From the NCBI GenBank assembly GCA_016203455.1, contig JACQMR010000013.1, forward strand, positions 1-35,437: a DNA stretch of 35,437 nucleotides. Direction: 5' to 3'. Below the pieces are notes generated by a model. The model was not told the DNA's origin and did no database searches. It worked only from the letters and a program-made list of their open reading frames with translations. Shown in pieces: positions 8,082 to 17,893 of this stretch. The stretch's first letter is position 1. The number at the start of each line of letters is the position of its first letter. Source of the DNA: Candidatus Wildermuthbacteria bacterium (GTDB lineage: Bacteria; Patescibacteriota; Minisyncoccia; Minisyncoccales; UBA10102). A program made the translations under genes and the position numbers.

Positions 8082-11075
8082 CTAAAAGGAACAAATCTTG
8101 GAACCGGAGAAGAAAGTGGAGGCGTTGCCGGATAAAAATAGATCTGTCAAAACCGGACACGCGCCAAGCGCTATGCGAAACGCGTACGGATTATCTACTA
8201 AAGAAACAAAAGATCCGGTTATAGCCCCGTTATACGAACGGATTGCCGCAGACCCGCTATTTTGAATGGTAACATTCTTCAAATCCACGCTTCCTTTGTC
8301 CGCGAATAACGCTCCGCCGCCAAGCTCGCTTCCTCCTCTGCGCAAAACCGCGTGCTCCAACACGGAACCGGAGCTGGTGGAAGTAAACCACATTCGCTTC
8401 CACCAGCCGTTTTCCGCGTACGGCCCAAACTCCACCGGGCGTTCCTGCGTTCCTTGCGCCAAAAGTTTGCCGTCAATGGTTAACTGCGGCCCGCTCTGCG
8501 GCGAAGTGATAAACTTTATGTCCACGCCCTCTTTAAGAGTGAGCGTCGCGCCCGCGTGTATGGTAAACGAGTTCAAAAGATACGGTATGGCGTCTGCTTC
8601 CAGCGTCATATCTCCCGCGATTCCGCCTTCCACATAAATACCGTTATACGCATTGTCTTGGGCAGTATTGCCGGAAAGCGACGCATTGCCGCCGTTAAGT
8701 TTTACGGGATATGTGTTGTTCAAAAATATATTGTTTTGAATAACCGGGCTCGGCAAAGATCCCCCAACGGAAATACCCGTATAACTACCAGAAATAGTGG
8801 AATTTTTAATTACGGGGCTCCCGCCTTTTACATATATGGCAGAAGAACCGTTATTCCAGGTTGCCCCGGATATGGAAACAGCATCCACCACCGAGTTTGA
8901 ATTGCTAAGATACAGCTTTTGATGCTCGTTTCCCTTTTCTATAATCACGCGAGAAAAATTCACGGAGGACTGATCAGCAAATATCGCGTAATGAAACGGC
9001 GCGTTGCAATACCCCGAAATAATGCTTGAAGCGTCTTTCACGCGAACAAAAGACAGTTCAGAATCAACGCTTGAAGGAGCAAACTTAAGCCCGCACCATC
9101 CCACATGATCGCCTTTCGTAAACACAATCTCATTGTCCCGATCTCCAATCGCCCGGAGAGTCCCTTGCACATCCAAAGCATTATTCATGCGCACGGTAAC
9201 TCCCGGCTCCACCGTCAGCGTTTTCCCTTGCGGAACAGTACCCGCCGACCCCGGAATATAATATGGCTGGCCAAGTTTTGTGAGCGTCATGGCGTCAAAC
9301 TCATTCCACCTCAAAGAGTCAACCCGCGTATCGCGCGACGCAACGCTGTTTTGCGCCCTTGGCGTTCCGTTAATCGTTTTACCACTCGCGTCTTTCCCGT
9401 TGTATTTCAAAAGATTATTACTCGCCCAATTTGCGGGGTCTGACCCCGCTTTTGCCGAACTTATCCGTTCCATTGTTTGTTTCGCGGAATTACTGCCCGC
9501 GAACCAGTTCACAGTTGAATCTACAATATCAACAAGAACGCCATCTGCATTATACAGCCGCAATTCTTCCCCATCGTTTCCCAAAGCTCCGGTATAGATA
9601 TGGTCAGTCGCGATTGTGAAAACCGCGGTATCGTCTGTTCGTTCCAAAAAGAAATAGCCGCCAGCGAGAATGCTTTTCCCCTGCGGGAAAATAATGTCCG
9701 GCGTACCGTTGCCCGCAACCAAACGCCAGCCGGAAATATCCACCGCTTCGGTTCCTGGGTTATGCAACTCCAGCCATTCATCGCTGGCGGAAGCACCGGT
9801 ACCCATCCACGCGATCTCGTTTATCACAACGGATTTTAACAGTTTCACGCTTGTTTGAACTTCGGCAACCCCGCTCTGATTCCCCGCGCCATCCTCGGCC
9901 CCGGCAAAAAATGAATACGCCTCCTCGTCCCGGCCCCATAACGAAATATACCTGGATTCTTCCGAAAAATTTAAAACGCCTTCTTCTCCGGAAATCCATT
10001 CTTCCCACGCGCCCGGCTCCTTCTCGTAATAAAGCGCGCCGGTGTTCTCGCCAGCAACATACGACACAAAAACCGCGGAAACGCCGCTTACCGGAGCATC
10101 GTCCGCTTCTTTATCTTCCGCAACCCACGACAAAACAAAGAAAACGCTGTTTTGCGTTTCCAAAAGTTCCCCAAAAACTACGGTCGGGGAGCTGGTATCT
10201 TGCGGAACCTCCGCGATTTCCACTATCTCCGTGGCATTATCCTCATTTTCTTCTTCAATGTCCTCGTCATTCTCCAAATCTTCCGCAAGAATGTCGTCTT
10301 CTTCGTCATTCACATCCTCGGCAGTCGGCCCTTCTTCAACAATTTCTGCCTCGTCTTCTATTATAATTTCATCAACAATTTCTTCGTCATCTTCAGTATC
10401 GTCTGGTGCCACGGAACTTACGATATCCTCTTGAGGAACTTCGTTGTTATCCTCAATCAAAACCGCTTGTTCCGCGCTATTTTCCGCCCCCGGAGTCCCG
10501 ACTCCATTCTCTCCATCTCCATAATAGGTATGCCACAATAAATCCTGCCCCCGCTCTAACGAATCTTTTGTTTCGTTATTTCCTCCGGGCCAATCCGGTT
10601 CCGCTATAACTTCATCTATCAGCTCGCATGCGTTGTTAAAAAGCCGCAACGATTCTTCCGTATTATTAAGGCCGCCCGTATAAATCTTGCTGGCTGAAAT
10701 ATCAGCAACGGAAGAATCGTCGGTGCGTTCCAGCAGATAAAACCCGTTTGCAAGAATACTGTCTGACTGTTCAAAAACAACCGCGATCTGCTCATCTTTA
10801 TCCAGCAACTGCCAACCAGATAAAACAACCGGTTCGTTGGTAAGATTTTTTAGTTCTATCCATTCATCGTTCGCCGATACCAAGGTACCCATCCACGCGA
10901 CTTCGTTAATAATAACCGGCGAGCGCGCGGGACCAGCAAGATTGTTTTGAGAACAAATTTGAACTTCCGTTTCTACCTCCAATACAGGGTCAACTGCGGG
11001 GGGGGGGGGGGGGCGAATGCGGTAATAACGCGGACGGACCGCCACCTCCAGAAATACCGGCGAGCGCGCCCACAT
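8082..11075 (-). CDS. LTD repeats, acidic linker and right-handed beta-helix region; probably the 3' part of one gene with 10990..12837
   Basis: Two LTD motifs (VIINEVAWMGTLVSANDEWIELKN; VVINEIAWMGTGASASDEWLELHN) and beta-helix repeats (SPVIKNSTISGSYTGISVGG...). The listed N-terminus MWARSPVFLEVAVRPRYYRIRPPPPP is out-of-frame overlap with the upstream ORF. Confidence 0.8.
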   Translation of the reverse strand: MWARSPVFLEVAVRPRYYRIRPPPPPAVDPVLEVETEVQICSQNNLAGPARSPVIINEVAWMGTLVSANDEWIELKNLTNEPVVLSGWQLLDKDEQIAVVFEQSDSILANGFYLLERTDDSSVADISASKIYTGGLNNTEESLRLFNNACELIDEVIAEPDWPGGNNETKDSLERGQDLLWHTYYGDGENGVGTPGAENSAEQAVLIEDNNEVPQEDIVSSVAPDDTEDDEEIVDEIIIEDEAEIVEEGPTAEDVNDEEDDILAEDLENDEDIEEENEDNATEIVEIAEVPQDTSSPTVVFGELLETQNSVFFVLSWVAEDKEADDAPVSGVSAVFVSYVAGENTGALYYEKEPGAWEEWISGEEGVLNFSEESRYISLWGRDEEAYSFFAGAEDGAGNQSGVAEVQTSVKLLKSVVINEIAWMGTGASASDEWLELHNPGTEAVDISGWRLVAGNGTPDIIFPQGKSILAGGYFFLERTDDTAVFTIATDHIYTGALGNDGEELRLYNADGVLVDIVDSTVNWFAGSNSAKQTMERISSAKAGSDPANWASNNLLKYNGKDASGKTINGTPRAQNSVASRDTRVDSLRWNEFDAMTLTKLGQPYYIPGSAGTVPQGKTLTVEPGVTVRMNNALDVQGTLRAIGDRDNEIVFTKGDHVGWCGLKFAPSSVDSELSFVRVKDASSIISGYCNAPFHYAIFADQSSVNFSRVIIEKGNEHQKLYLSNSNSVVDAVSISGATWNNGSSAIYVKGGSPVIKNSTISGSYTGISVGGSLPSPVIQNNIFLNNTYPVKLNGGNASLSGNTAQDNAYNGIYVEGGIAGDMTLEADAIPYLLNSFTIHAGATLTLKEGVDIKFITSPQSGPQLTIDGKLLAQGTQERPVEFGPYAENGWWKRMWFTSTSSGSVLEHAVLRRGGSELGGGALFADKGSVDLKNVTIQNSGSAAIRSYNGAITGSFVSLVDNPYAFRIALGACPVLTDLFLSGNASTFFSGSKICSF

Positions 11076-12837
11076 CTACCGCGGGATTGTAATCCACAAG
11101 CATATCCCTGCCGTTTGTTTGGCGAGGCGATCCAAAACTTTGCCCGTCATAGGTATACCACCCCAAACTCCTGCCGTCCCGCTCCATGGATTTTTTGATC
11201 ACGCTGTCTCCGGCGGGCCAATCGGTCATGGCAAAAACCTTATCTCTCAAAACGCAATCCGCATCAAAAAGATACATCGCTTCGTCTGTGTTGCTCAAAG
11301 CGCCGGTATAAATATAATCCGCAAAAACATTTGGAACAGAATCATCGTCTGTTCTTTCCAAAAGAAAAAATCCTTTTGGCAAAATACCATGCGCGCCTTC
11401 AAAGACAATGCTAATCTGCCCGTCTTTATCTAAAATCTGCCACCCTTTGAGATTAACATGGTCTCCCGCCGTATTTCGCAATTCCATCCATTCGTCATTC
11501 GCGGATACCGGAGTTCCCATCCACGAAATCTCGTTAAAGATTACGCTCCCAATAAAAGGGTTAGCGGCAGGGTCAATCTTGCAAAATCCGGATTCTTTCA
11601 CCGCCTCTTTGGGTGTTTCTTCTATTTTTATTTCTTTTGGCTCGAGTGGCACGACCTTATTTTCCTGCGTTATCGGAATTACCTCAATTGGAACAACCTG
11701 AACTTGAGGCAAAGCAACAACGGGCAAAGGCGCGATAACCACCTTACCCTGATTAATCTGCGATAAGTTAGATTTTACAACAGAACCTGACTCTTCTTGC
11801 GCAACTTCTGCAATTTTAGCTTCATCCTCAACGGGGTTAAGGATTTTATCTTCTGCCGTATCTAAAACCTTTTCTGAAATGCCCGCCCCAATACCCGGAA
11901 TAAACTGAACCAAAACGGAAGAAAGATTCTCCACCGCGTTCTTCACAAACTCCACCCCCTTTGCCAACCTGTCAAATGTCTCAAAACCAAGCCCCCCGAT
12001 TGATTCTAAAACCTCTTGTATCGTTGTAAGTTTATTCAAAAAATTGATCTTCTGCTCCTCTAAAGGATAAATAAGTTTGGGAGAAAGCTCCAAGACGGGG
12101 ACTTTGGCCGGGAAACCCACAGAAATATATAGATCTTTAGATAGAAAACTCCATACTGAACCATCCTTCACAACTCTTCCTTCCACTCGCAATACAAAAG
12201 GATCTATTGTTTTTTTGCCCTTGGCAAGCCAATCTCCTTTCTCCCATGGTAATTTTCCAGTAGAGGACTCAAGCGGGGGACTAATAGAATCTGCCGAATA
12301 AAACTCAAGAGTAAGATTTGTCCCCCTTACAACATTTGCGTTATATAAAACCAAATACTGAAATCTTGCAGTCGATTCTTCGCCAAAATGCGAAGTATAT
12401 TTTGTAGAAAACTCTCCGGTTGCAGAGTAAATCTTATTAGCTACGAGCCAATCCGTACCAGCTTTAACCGCCTCATCGACCGCATATTGCTCTATTTTTC
12501 CTATTATCTCTCCAAGAGTTATCGTAGCAATCTCTTGGAATGATTTTGCACCTGCCAAAACGAATTTTACTGTTTCGGTAGATATGAAACCAGGAAGAAA
12601 TTGAACATAACTTTTTATAATTTCATTACGAATCATGAAAATAGCGAGCTGCTGTTCCGGCAAAAATTCAACAAATTGTAAAGTTCCTATCTTTGTTAAC
12701 TCTCCAGAGAGTACCGACAAAAGTTGCATAGTTTCAAGCCGAGACAATACAAACTCTCTCTCAGCTTTAGCAGGATCTGGAAAGACTAATATTCCAAGAA
12801 AAATTAATAGTGTGCCTAAAAACTTAAATCTAGACAT
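10990..12837 (-). CDS. Exported LTD protein, 5' part; ends just after the poly-C tract
   Basis: Signal-peptide-like MSRFKFLGTLLIFLGILVFPDPAKA; LTD motif VIFNEISWMGTPVSANDEWMELRN; ends ...GGGGPSALLPHSPPPPPRS*. Confidence 0.8.
   Translation of the reverse strand: MSRFKFLGTLLIFLGILVFPDPAKAEREFVLSRLETMQLLSVLSGELTKIGTLQFVEFLPEQQLAIFMIRNEIIKSYVQFLPGFISTETVKFVLAGAKSFQEIATITLGEIIGKIEQYAVDEAVKAGTDWLVANKIYSATGEFSTKYTSHFGEESTARFQYLVLYNANVVRGTNLTLEFYSADSISPPLESSTGKLPWEKGDWLAKGKKTIDPFVLRVEGRVVKDGSVWSFLSKDLYISVGFPAKVPVLELSPKLIYPLEEQKINFLNKLTTIQEVLESIGGLGFETFDRLAKGVEFVKNAVENLSSVLVQFIPGIGAGISEKVLDTAEDKILNPVEDEAKIAEVAQEESGSVVKSNLSQINQGKVVIAPLPVVALPQVQVVPIEVIPITQENKVVPLEPKEIKIEETPKEAVKESGFCKIDPAANPFIGSVIFNEISWMGTPVSANDEWMELRNTAGDHVNLKGWQILDKDGQISIVFEGAHGILPKGFFLLERTDDDSVPNVFADYIYTGALSNTDEAMYLFDADCVLRDKVFAMTDWPAGDSVIKKSMERDGRSLGWYTYDGQSFGSPRQTNGRDMLVDYNPAVDVGALAGISGGGGPSALLPHSPPPPPRS
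10998..11013. repeat. Homopolymer G16 on + strand (C16 in the coding strand)
   Basis: Read directly: ctgc-GGGGGGGGGGGGGGGG-cgaatg at the junction of the two LTD ORFs. Confidence 0.9.
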
Positions 12838-12839
12838 CC

Positions 12840-13487
12840 TTAACGAAAAAAGAATGTAGAGAGAATATCATCCAAGCTGTCTGTGCATTTCTTAGACTCC
12901 GAGTATCTATTCATAAGACCCACCATCAAGACTCCACTCTCTTCAAAAAGAAGTTCTAGCGAAATCTGATCAAGATAAACCCCAACAAGAGAGTTCTGCG
13001 AAACATCTTTAAATCCTCTGTGATTACCCAGAACAACAGGCATCCTTGAGGAATCGATATCTCTTTGCTGATCAAAATTGGCTAAATCCACCCCAATCAA
13101 CTCCGCTCGACTTTTATCCCATAACATCTCGACACTCAATGTACACCCATTCTCAACAAAGATTCCGCTACGAATAGACGCACCAGGACTCGTGGCAACA
13201 AAAGCATAGTCCTCGCCCAAACCTCTGCCCTCCTCCACCTTCCACCCCTCCGGAACCGCAAAGGAAAACCCCGCTTTTGAATTGGAAACGAGCATTCCCT
13301 GCGGAGTTTCTTCTATCTTGTAATCGCCGGCTTGGCTCCAAACGGTGGGCATTACAACATATTCTTCTTTATTTTCCGGCATATCCGCGGCTTGGCGTCT
13401 TTTGTATTCCTGAATTGTCGCAAAAACAAAAACGCCTATCACAACAACCATGATGCCAACTCCAGCTCCTATAAAGAATTTCTTCAT
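12840..13487 (-). CDS. Membrane-anchored hypothetical protein
   Basis: MKKFFIGAGVGIMVVVIGVFVFATI N-terminal TM; the listed ORF starts at 13508 but MKKFF at 13487 is the more plausible start. Confidence 0.65.
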   Translation of the reverse strand: MKKFFIGAGVGIMVVVIGVFVFATIQEYKRRQAADMPENKEEYVVMPTVWSQAGDYKIEETPQGMLVSNSKAGFSFAVPEGWKVEEGRGLGEDYAFVATSPGASIRSGIFVENGCTLSVEMLWDKSRAELIGVDLANFDQQRDIDSSRMPVVLGNHRGFKDVSQNSLVGVYLDQISLELLFEESGVLMVGLMNRYSESKKCTDSLDDILSTFFFR

Positions 13488-13504
13488 GTTTCTTTGTCCT
13501 GAAC

Positions 13505-13554
13505 TCATCCTTAACCCCGTTAAGGTGTGGATAACTTAACGGGGTTAAGGATGA
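13505..13554. repeat. Hairpin with DnaA-box-like loop (element E4; E2 in opposite orientation)
   Basis: TCATCCTTAACCCCGTTAAG-GTGTGGATAA-CTTAACGGGGTTAAGGATGA: 20-bp perfect stem, 10-nt loop. Confidence 0.92.
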
Positions 13555-13604
13555 CAATACTTTTATCCTACAAGCAACCCAATATGGCACGCAATACCCA
13601 ACTC

Positions 13605-13629
13605 TGTGGATAACTTAGTTTAACTAAGT
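13605..13629. repeat. Half-element: DnaA-box-like TGTGGATAA plus palindromic arm ACTTAGTTTAACTAAGT
   Basis: Read directly; related arm CTTAGTTAAACTAAG at 5457-5471. Confidence 0.7.
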
Positions 13630-13665
13630 TAGCCACGGCATAGGAGGGACTGTCACTACTATGCT

Positions 13666-16371
13666 TTACTTGGAGGATTTTGCCGCGGGATGCTTTTCAA
13701 TGGAGACGGGGCGAGAGTATGATTCCAAAACCACGATTTCTCCGTTTTGAGCATCTACTCTCACCCGTTCTTTGGCGGCTAACTTGCCTGCCACAATCCG
13801 TAAAGACAGCGGGTCTAGCACCTGGCGCTGAATAACCCTGCGCAAAGGCCTGGCTCCAAGATTTGGATCAAAGCCCTTTTCAGCCAGCAGTTCTTTCGCC
13901 TTTTCCGTAATTTCAAGAGTAATGCCGCGCGCCAAAAGCCGAGACGCAACCTTGGAAAGCTCCAGCTCCACGATTCTTTTGATTTCCTCTTTGGCAAGAT
14001 AGTTAAAGATGACAATCTCGTCTATCCTGTTTAAAAATTCGGGCCGAAACGCCTCGCGCAAAGCAGACATCACTTTGTCCCGCACCATTTCTTTTTTCTC
14101 GTCCGCGTTGCTTCCCAAAAATCCCAACGGAGACATCTCGGCTATAAATTGAGAGCCCACATTAGAAGTCATGATAATGATGGCGTTTTTAAAAGACGCG
14201 ACCCTTCCTTTGGCGTCGGTGAGGCGGCCGTCTTCCAAGATCTGCAACAGAACATTAAATACTTCCGGATGCGCCTTTTCAATTTCGTCAAACAAAATAA
14301 CACAATAGGGCTTTCTGCGGACTTTCTCGGTTAATTGTCCGCCTTCTTCATACCCAACATACCCGGGAGGAGAACCAATCATGCGGGAAGTCGTATGCCT
14401 GTCCATGTACTCTGACATATCCAGGCGAATGAGCGCGCTTTCGTCATTGAACAAAAACTCCGCCAGGGCCTTCGCGGTTTCGGTTTTGCCCACTCCGGTG
14501 GGCCCCAAAAACATGAAAGATCCCAACGGCCTGTTCTCTTCTGATAAACCGGCCCTGTTTCTGCGAATGGCGTTAGATATGGCGCGGAGCCCTTCTTCCT
14601 GCCCCACAACGCGCTTTCTCAACACATCTTCCATTTTCTCCAGTTTCTTTGCCTCTTCTTCCAGCAAGCGCATAACCGGAATGCCGGTCCAGCGGGAAAC
14701 CACCCGTGCCACATCTTCTTCCAGCACCTCTTCTTTCAGCAAGGGGTTTGACTTCTGGAATCTTGCCAGTTTTTTCTCATGAGACCGCAAATCCTTGAGC
14801 ATATCGGGAATGGCGCCGTATTTTAACTCGGCAACTTTTTGGAGATTCCCGGCGGCCTGCTCTTTTTCAACCTGGAACTTTAGTTCTTCCAGTTTCTTTC
14901 TTAACTCTTTTATCTGGTCAATAACTTCTTTTTCCGATCTCCATTTTGATTCAACATCTTTTGCTTTTTCTTCCAGATCGGCAAGCTCCCGCGCAATGGC
15001 TTTAATCTTTTTTTCCTCGCCTTTGTCGTTTTTTAAGGCCTCGCGTTCAATCGCCAGCTTTTGAATCCGGCGCTTTAACACATCCAAATCCGCGGGCTCC
15101 GATTCCATATCCAAATGCAAAGCGCTCATGGCTTCATCCATTAAATCCACCGCCTTATCGGGCAAAAACCTGTCTGAAATATATCTGGCCGAAAGATTGG
15201 CGGCGGCAACCAGGGCGGAATCTTTTATTTTCACGCCATGATGCAATTCGTATTTTTCTTTAATGCCCCGCAAAATGGAAACCGTGTCTTCAATGCTGGG
15301 TTCCGCAACCAAAATTGGCTGAAACCTTCTTTCCAAAGCGGGATCTTTTTCAATGTATTTCTGATACTCCCGCAGTGTGGTTGCCCCAATGGCCCTCAAT
15401 TCGCCTCTCGCGAGAGCTGGCTTTAACAAATTGGAAGCATCTATGGCGCCCTCGGCGGCTCCGGCTCCAACAAGCGTGTGCAGTTCGTCTATGAACAAAA
15501 GGTATTTGCCAGCCGACCTCTCTAATTCTTTCAGCAAGGCCTTGATGCGGTCTTCAAACTCCCCGCGAAATTTCGTGCCCGCCACCAAAGCGCCCAAATC
15601 CAAGGCAATGACTTCCTTGTCTTTCAGGGATTCCGGCACATTCCCCATGACGATTTTTTGGGCAAGCCCCTCAACCACGGCGGTTTTCCCCACGCCTGCT
15701 TCCCCTATCAGCACGGGATTGTTTTTGGTTCTGCGAGAAATCACCTGCATCAACCTGCGGATTTCATGCTCTCTGCCTATAACCGGATCCAGTTTCCCCT
15801 GCCTTGCCAGGCGGGTAAGATTTCTCGCGTATTTTTCCAGCACCTGATATTTTGACTCCGGAGACGGATCCGTAATCCGCACGCCCCCGCGAATCTGCGC
15901 CAATACTTTAAGCGCGGTCTCGTAATCCAAACGGCCAAACTCCATGGCGCCCACGCCCCCGGCGGCCTGGCTCAAAAAGCTCGTGCGCATGAGCACATCC
16001 TTTGCCTTGGAATCAGAATCCAGCAGTGCCAAGAACAAATGCTCAACGGAAACATACTCGTCTCCCATCTTTGAGGACTCCTGACGCGCCCTCTCCAAAA
16101 CTTTTGCCAGGTCTTGGGTGAGATAAAACTGGCCCAAGGGGTTGGCGGCGCCAACCACGGGCAATCGTTCCAAAGCGGCTTCCGCTTTTCTTTTTAAGCC
16201 ATCAACATCGGCTCCTATTTTCTGAAGCAACACCAATACCACGCTCTCCTCCTGGGAAAGCAAGGTGAACAAAAGATGCAAAGCGTCAACCTGCTGTTGA
16301 CCCCGCTCTTGAGCCAAATTTTGCGCCTGAAACAACGCCTCTTGCGCTTTATGCGTAAAATTTCCGTTCAT
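13666..16371 (-). CDS. clpB: ClpB-like AAA+ disaggregase
   Basis: 901 aa; Clp N domain, Walker A GEAGVGKT and GPTGVGKTE, long middle coiled coil, [14 protein letters not shown]. Confidence 0.93.
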   Translation of the reverse strand: MNGNFTHKAQEALFQAQNLAQERGQQQVDALHLLFTLLSQEESVVLVLLQKIGADVDGLKRKAEAALERLPVVGAANPLGQFYLTQDLAKVLERARQESSKMGDEYVSVEHLFLALLDSDSKAKDVLMRTSFLSQAAGGVGAMEFGRLDYETALKVLAQIRGGVRITDPSPESKYQVLEKYARNLTRLARQGKLDPVIGREHEIRRLMQVISRRTKNNPVLIGEAGVGKTAVVEGLAQKIVMGNVPESLKDKEVIALDLGALVAGTKFRGEFEDRIKALLKELERSAGKYLLFIDELHTLVGAGAAEGAIDASNLLKPALARGELRAIGATTLREYQKYIEKDPALERRFQPILVAEPSIEDTVSILRGIKEKYELHHGVKIKDSALVAAANLSARYISDRFLPDKAVDLMDEAMSALHLDMESEPADLDVLKRRIQKLAIEREALKNDKGEEKKIKAIARELADLEEKAKDVESKWRSEKEVIDQIKELRKKLEELKFQVEKEQAAGNLQKVAELKYGAIPDMLKDLRSHEKKLARFQKSNPLLKEEVLEEDVARVVSRWTGIPVMRLLEEEAKKLEKMEDVLRKRVVGQEEGLRAISNAIRRNRAGLSEENRPLGSFMFLGPTGVGKTETAKALAEFLFNDESALIRLDMSEYMDRHTTSRMIGSPPGYVGYEEGGQLTEKVRRKPYCVILFDEIEKAHPEVFNVLLQILEDGRLTDAKGRVASFKNAIIIMTSNVGSQFIAEMSPLGFLGSNADEKKEMVRDKVMSALREAFRPEFLNRIDEIVIFNYLAKEEIKRIVELELSKVASRLLARGITLEITEKAKELLAEKGFDPNLGARPLRRVIQRQVLDPLSLRIVAGKLAAKERVRVDAQNGEIVVLESYSRPVSIEKHPAAKSSK

Positions 16372-16377
16372 AGCTAA

Positions 16378-16406
16378 AATATATCACAAAAACCCAGTTT
16401 TGACAA
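16378..16406 (-). promoter_or_regulatory. Putative clpB promoter
   Basis: Minus strand TTGTCA (16406-16401), 17-nt spacer, TATATT (16383-16378); -10 ends 6 nt before the ATG. Confidence 0.55.
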
Positions 16407-16432
16407 CAAGCTAATAAGCGAGGAGTTAAGAA

Positions 16433-16464
16433 TTAGCTTGTAGGATCTACAAACTACAAGCTAA
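16433..16464. repeat. Hairpin, 11-bp stem, 10-nt loop
   Basis: TTAGCTTGTAG-GATCTACAAA-CTACAAGCTAA. Confidence 0.75.
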
Positions 16465-16472
16465 CTTCCTCA

Positions 16473-17828
16473 TCACTCCGTTCGTTCCCCTAGGGTAACC
16501 GCAACCGTGAATTCCTTGCCCGCCCGAAGAATTTTAAGTGACACCTCCCTGCCCGGATCATATTTTTGTATAATCTTTGAAAGCGAGTTATCCTGCGTGA
16601 TTTTCTCGCCGTTAAACTCCAAAATGATATCCCCGGTCTTAAGTCCCGCGTTATCCGCTCCAGATCCCGGACTAATCGCGTTATCGCCCTCCTCCTTTGC
16701 CGACAACAAAGCGCCGTAAGACACGGGAAGGTCTTTATCCTCCGCAATCTTCTCTGAAATCAAGACATACTGAACGCCCAAAAACGGATACACAATCTTC
16801 CCTATGCGGGAGACCTGTTCAATATCTCGCATAACCCGGTTAACCGGAATGGCAAACCCGATGCTTTGCGCTCCCTGCGCCGTTGCCGTGTTCATGCCAA
16901 TCACCTCCCCGGCAAGATTCAGCAAAGGCCCGCCGGAATTTCCCGGGTTTATGGCGGCATCAGTTTGAATAATATCCTCCAGCGTTTCAAGAAAATTATT
17001 ATCCCCCGCGGCGGTAACCGTTCTTCCCAGGCCGGAAATAACCCCCACAGAAACAGTATTGCGAAACTCGCCCAGCGCGTTTCCTATGGCAACAACCGTC
17101 TGGCCGATCTGCAAAGAATCGGAGTTTCCTATGCTCACGAACGGAAAATCCCCTAGACCCGCGCTTTCTTTGCCGCCCGCCGAATTATTTCGTTCCACTT
17201 GTAAAACAGCGATGTCTTGCACCGGGTCTTTTGAAAGCACCTTAGCCGGATACGAATCTCCTTCCACCGTAAACACCGTGTATTCCGCCTTGTCATCCAG
17301 GACCACATGCTTGTTGGTTATCAGCATGCCTTCGGCAGACACGAAAAACCCGGTCCCCCCGCCGATCTCTTTTTTCTCGGTTCCCTTCTGCCTGTACTGG
17401 GGAATCTGAAAGAGATTCCCTCCAAACAACCCTCCAAATGGATCAGTGAAATACTGCTCCATAATCGGCACATCTTTTGAAATCACAATGCTCACCACCG
17501 CGGGAGAACTCGCTTTAACGACATCAATAATCTTTTGTTCTTGCGTTGTCTGTGGAGCGTACTCCTCTGCAGATCCTTCTTTCTGTTGGTCTGCATACAG
17601 CCCCGCCTTTTCAACTAATTTTGAAATCTTGTGGTAGGCAATGAGTCCGCCGGCTCCGCCCGCCAAAAGACCGCCCGCCAAAAAAACGCACGCCGCGATC
17701 GCGACTTGCTTGGTAAGAAACGGCGCGAAAAAACTCGCCGCCGATTTTTTTAGCGTCTCGCCGGCGCCGCTTTCCATTATTGGCGTTTCCTCCGTATTGC
17801 CCTCTTTGTCTGGCGGAATATCGTACAT
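16473..17828 (-). CDS. htrA: HtrA/DegP-like trypsin-type serine protease with PDZ domain
   Basis: 451 aa; N-terminal TM, TNKHVV, DIAVLQVE, NPGNSGGPLLN, C-terminal PDZ. Confidence 0.92.
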   Translation of the reverse strand: MYDIPPDKEGNTEETPIMESGAGETLKKSAASFFAPFLTKQVAIAACVFLAGGLLAGGAGGLIAYHKISKLVEKAGLYADQQKEGSAEEYAPQTTQEQKIIDVVKASSPAVVSIVISKDVPIMEQYFTDPFGGLFGGNLFQIPQYRQKGTEKKEIGGGTGFFVSAEGMLITNKHVVLDDKAEYTVFTVEGDSYPAKVLSKDPVQDIAVLQVERNNSAGGKESAGLGDFPFVSIGNSDSLQIGQTVVAIGNALGEFRNTVSVGVISGLGRTVTAAGDNNFLETLEDIIQTDAAINPGNSGGPLLNLAGEVIGMNTATAQGAQSIGFAIPVNRVMRDIEQVSRIGKIVYPFLGVQYVLISEKIAEDKDLPVSYGALLSAKEEGDNAISPGSGADNAGLKTGDIILEFNGEKITQDNSLSKIIQKYDPGREVSLKILRAGKEFTVAVTLGERTE

Positions 17829-17863
17829 TGTCTATTCTCTTTCTGTCTTTTTATTACCTTTCC

Positions 17864-17893
17864 ATTATATTCCGCCCCTTTTCAGCCGGTCAA
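17864..17893 (-). promoter_or_regulatory. Putative htrA promoter inside the 3' end of the cysteine desulfurase gene
   Basis: Minus strand TTGACC (17893-17888), 18-nt spacer, TATAAT (17869-17864). Confidence 0.55.

Noticed and set aside
10042-10541. Ser/Phe-rich + strand ORFs (10042..10434, 10152..10541)
   Set aside because: Mirror of the acidic Glu/Asp linker in the minus-strand LTD protein; gaa/gat codons read backwards.
14381-15847. Long + strand ORFs opposite clpB
   Set aside because: Antisense to an unmistakable ClpB; no start signals or recognisable domain.
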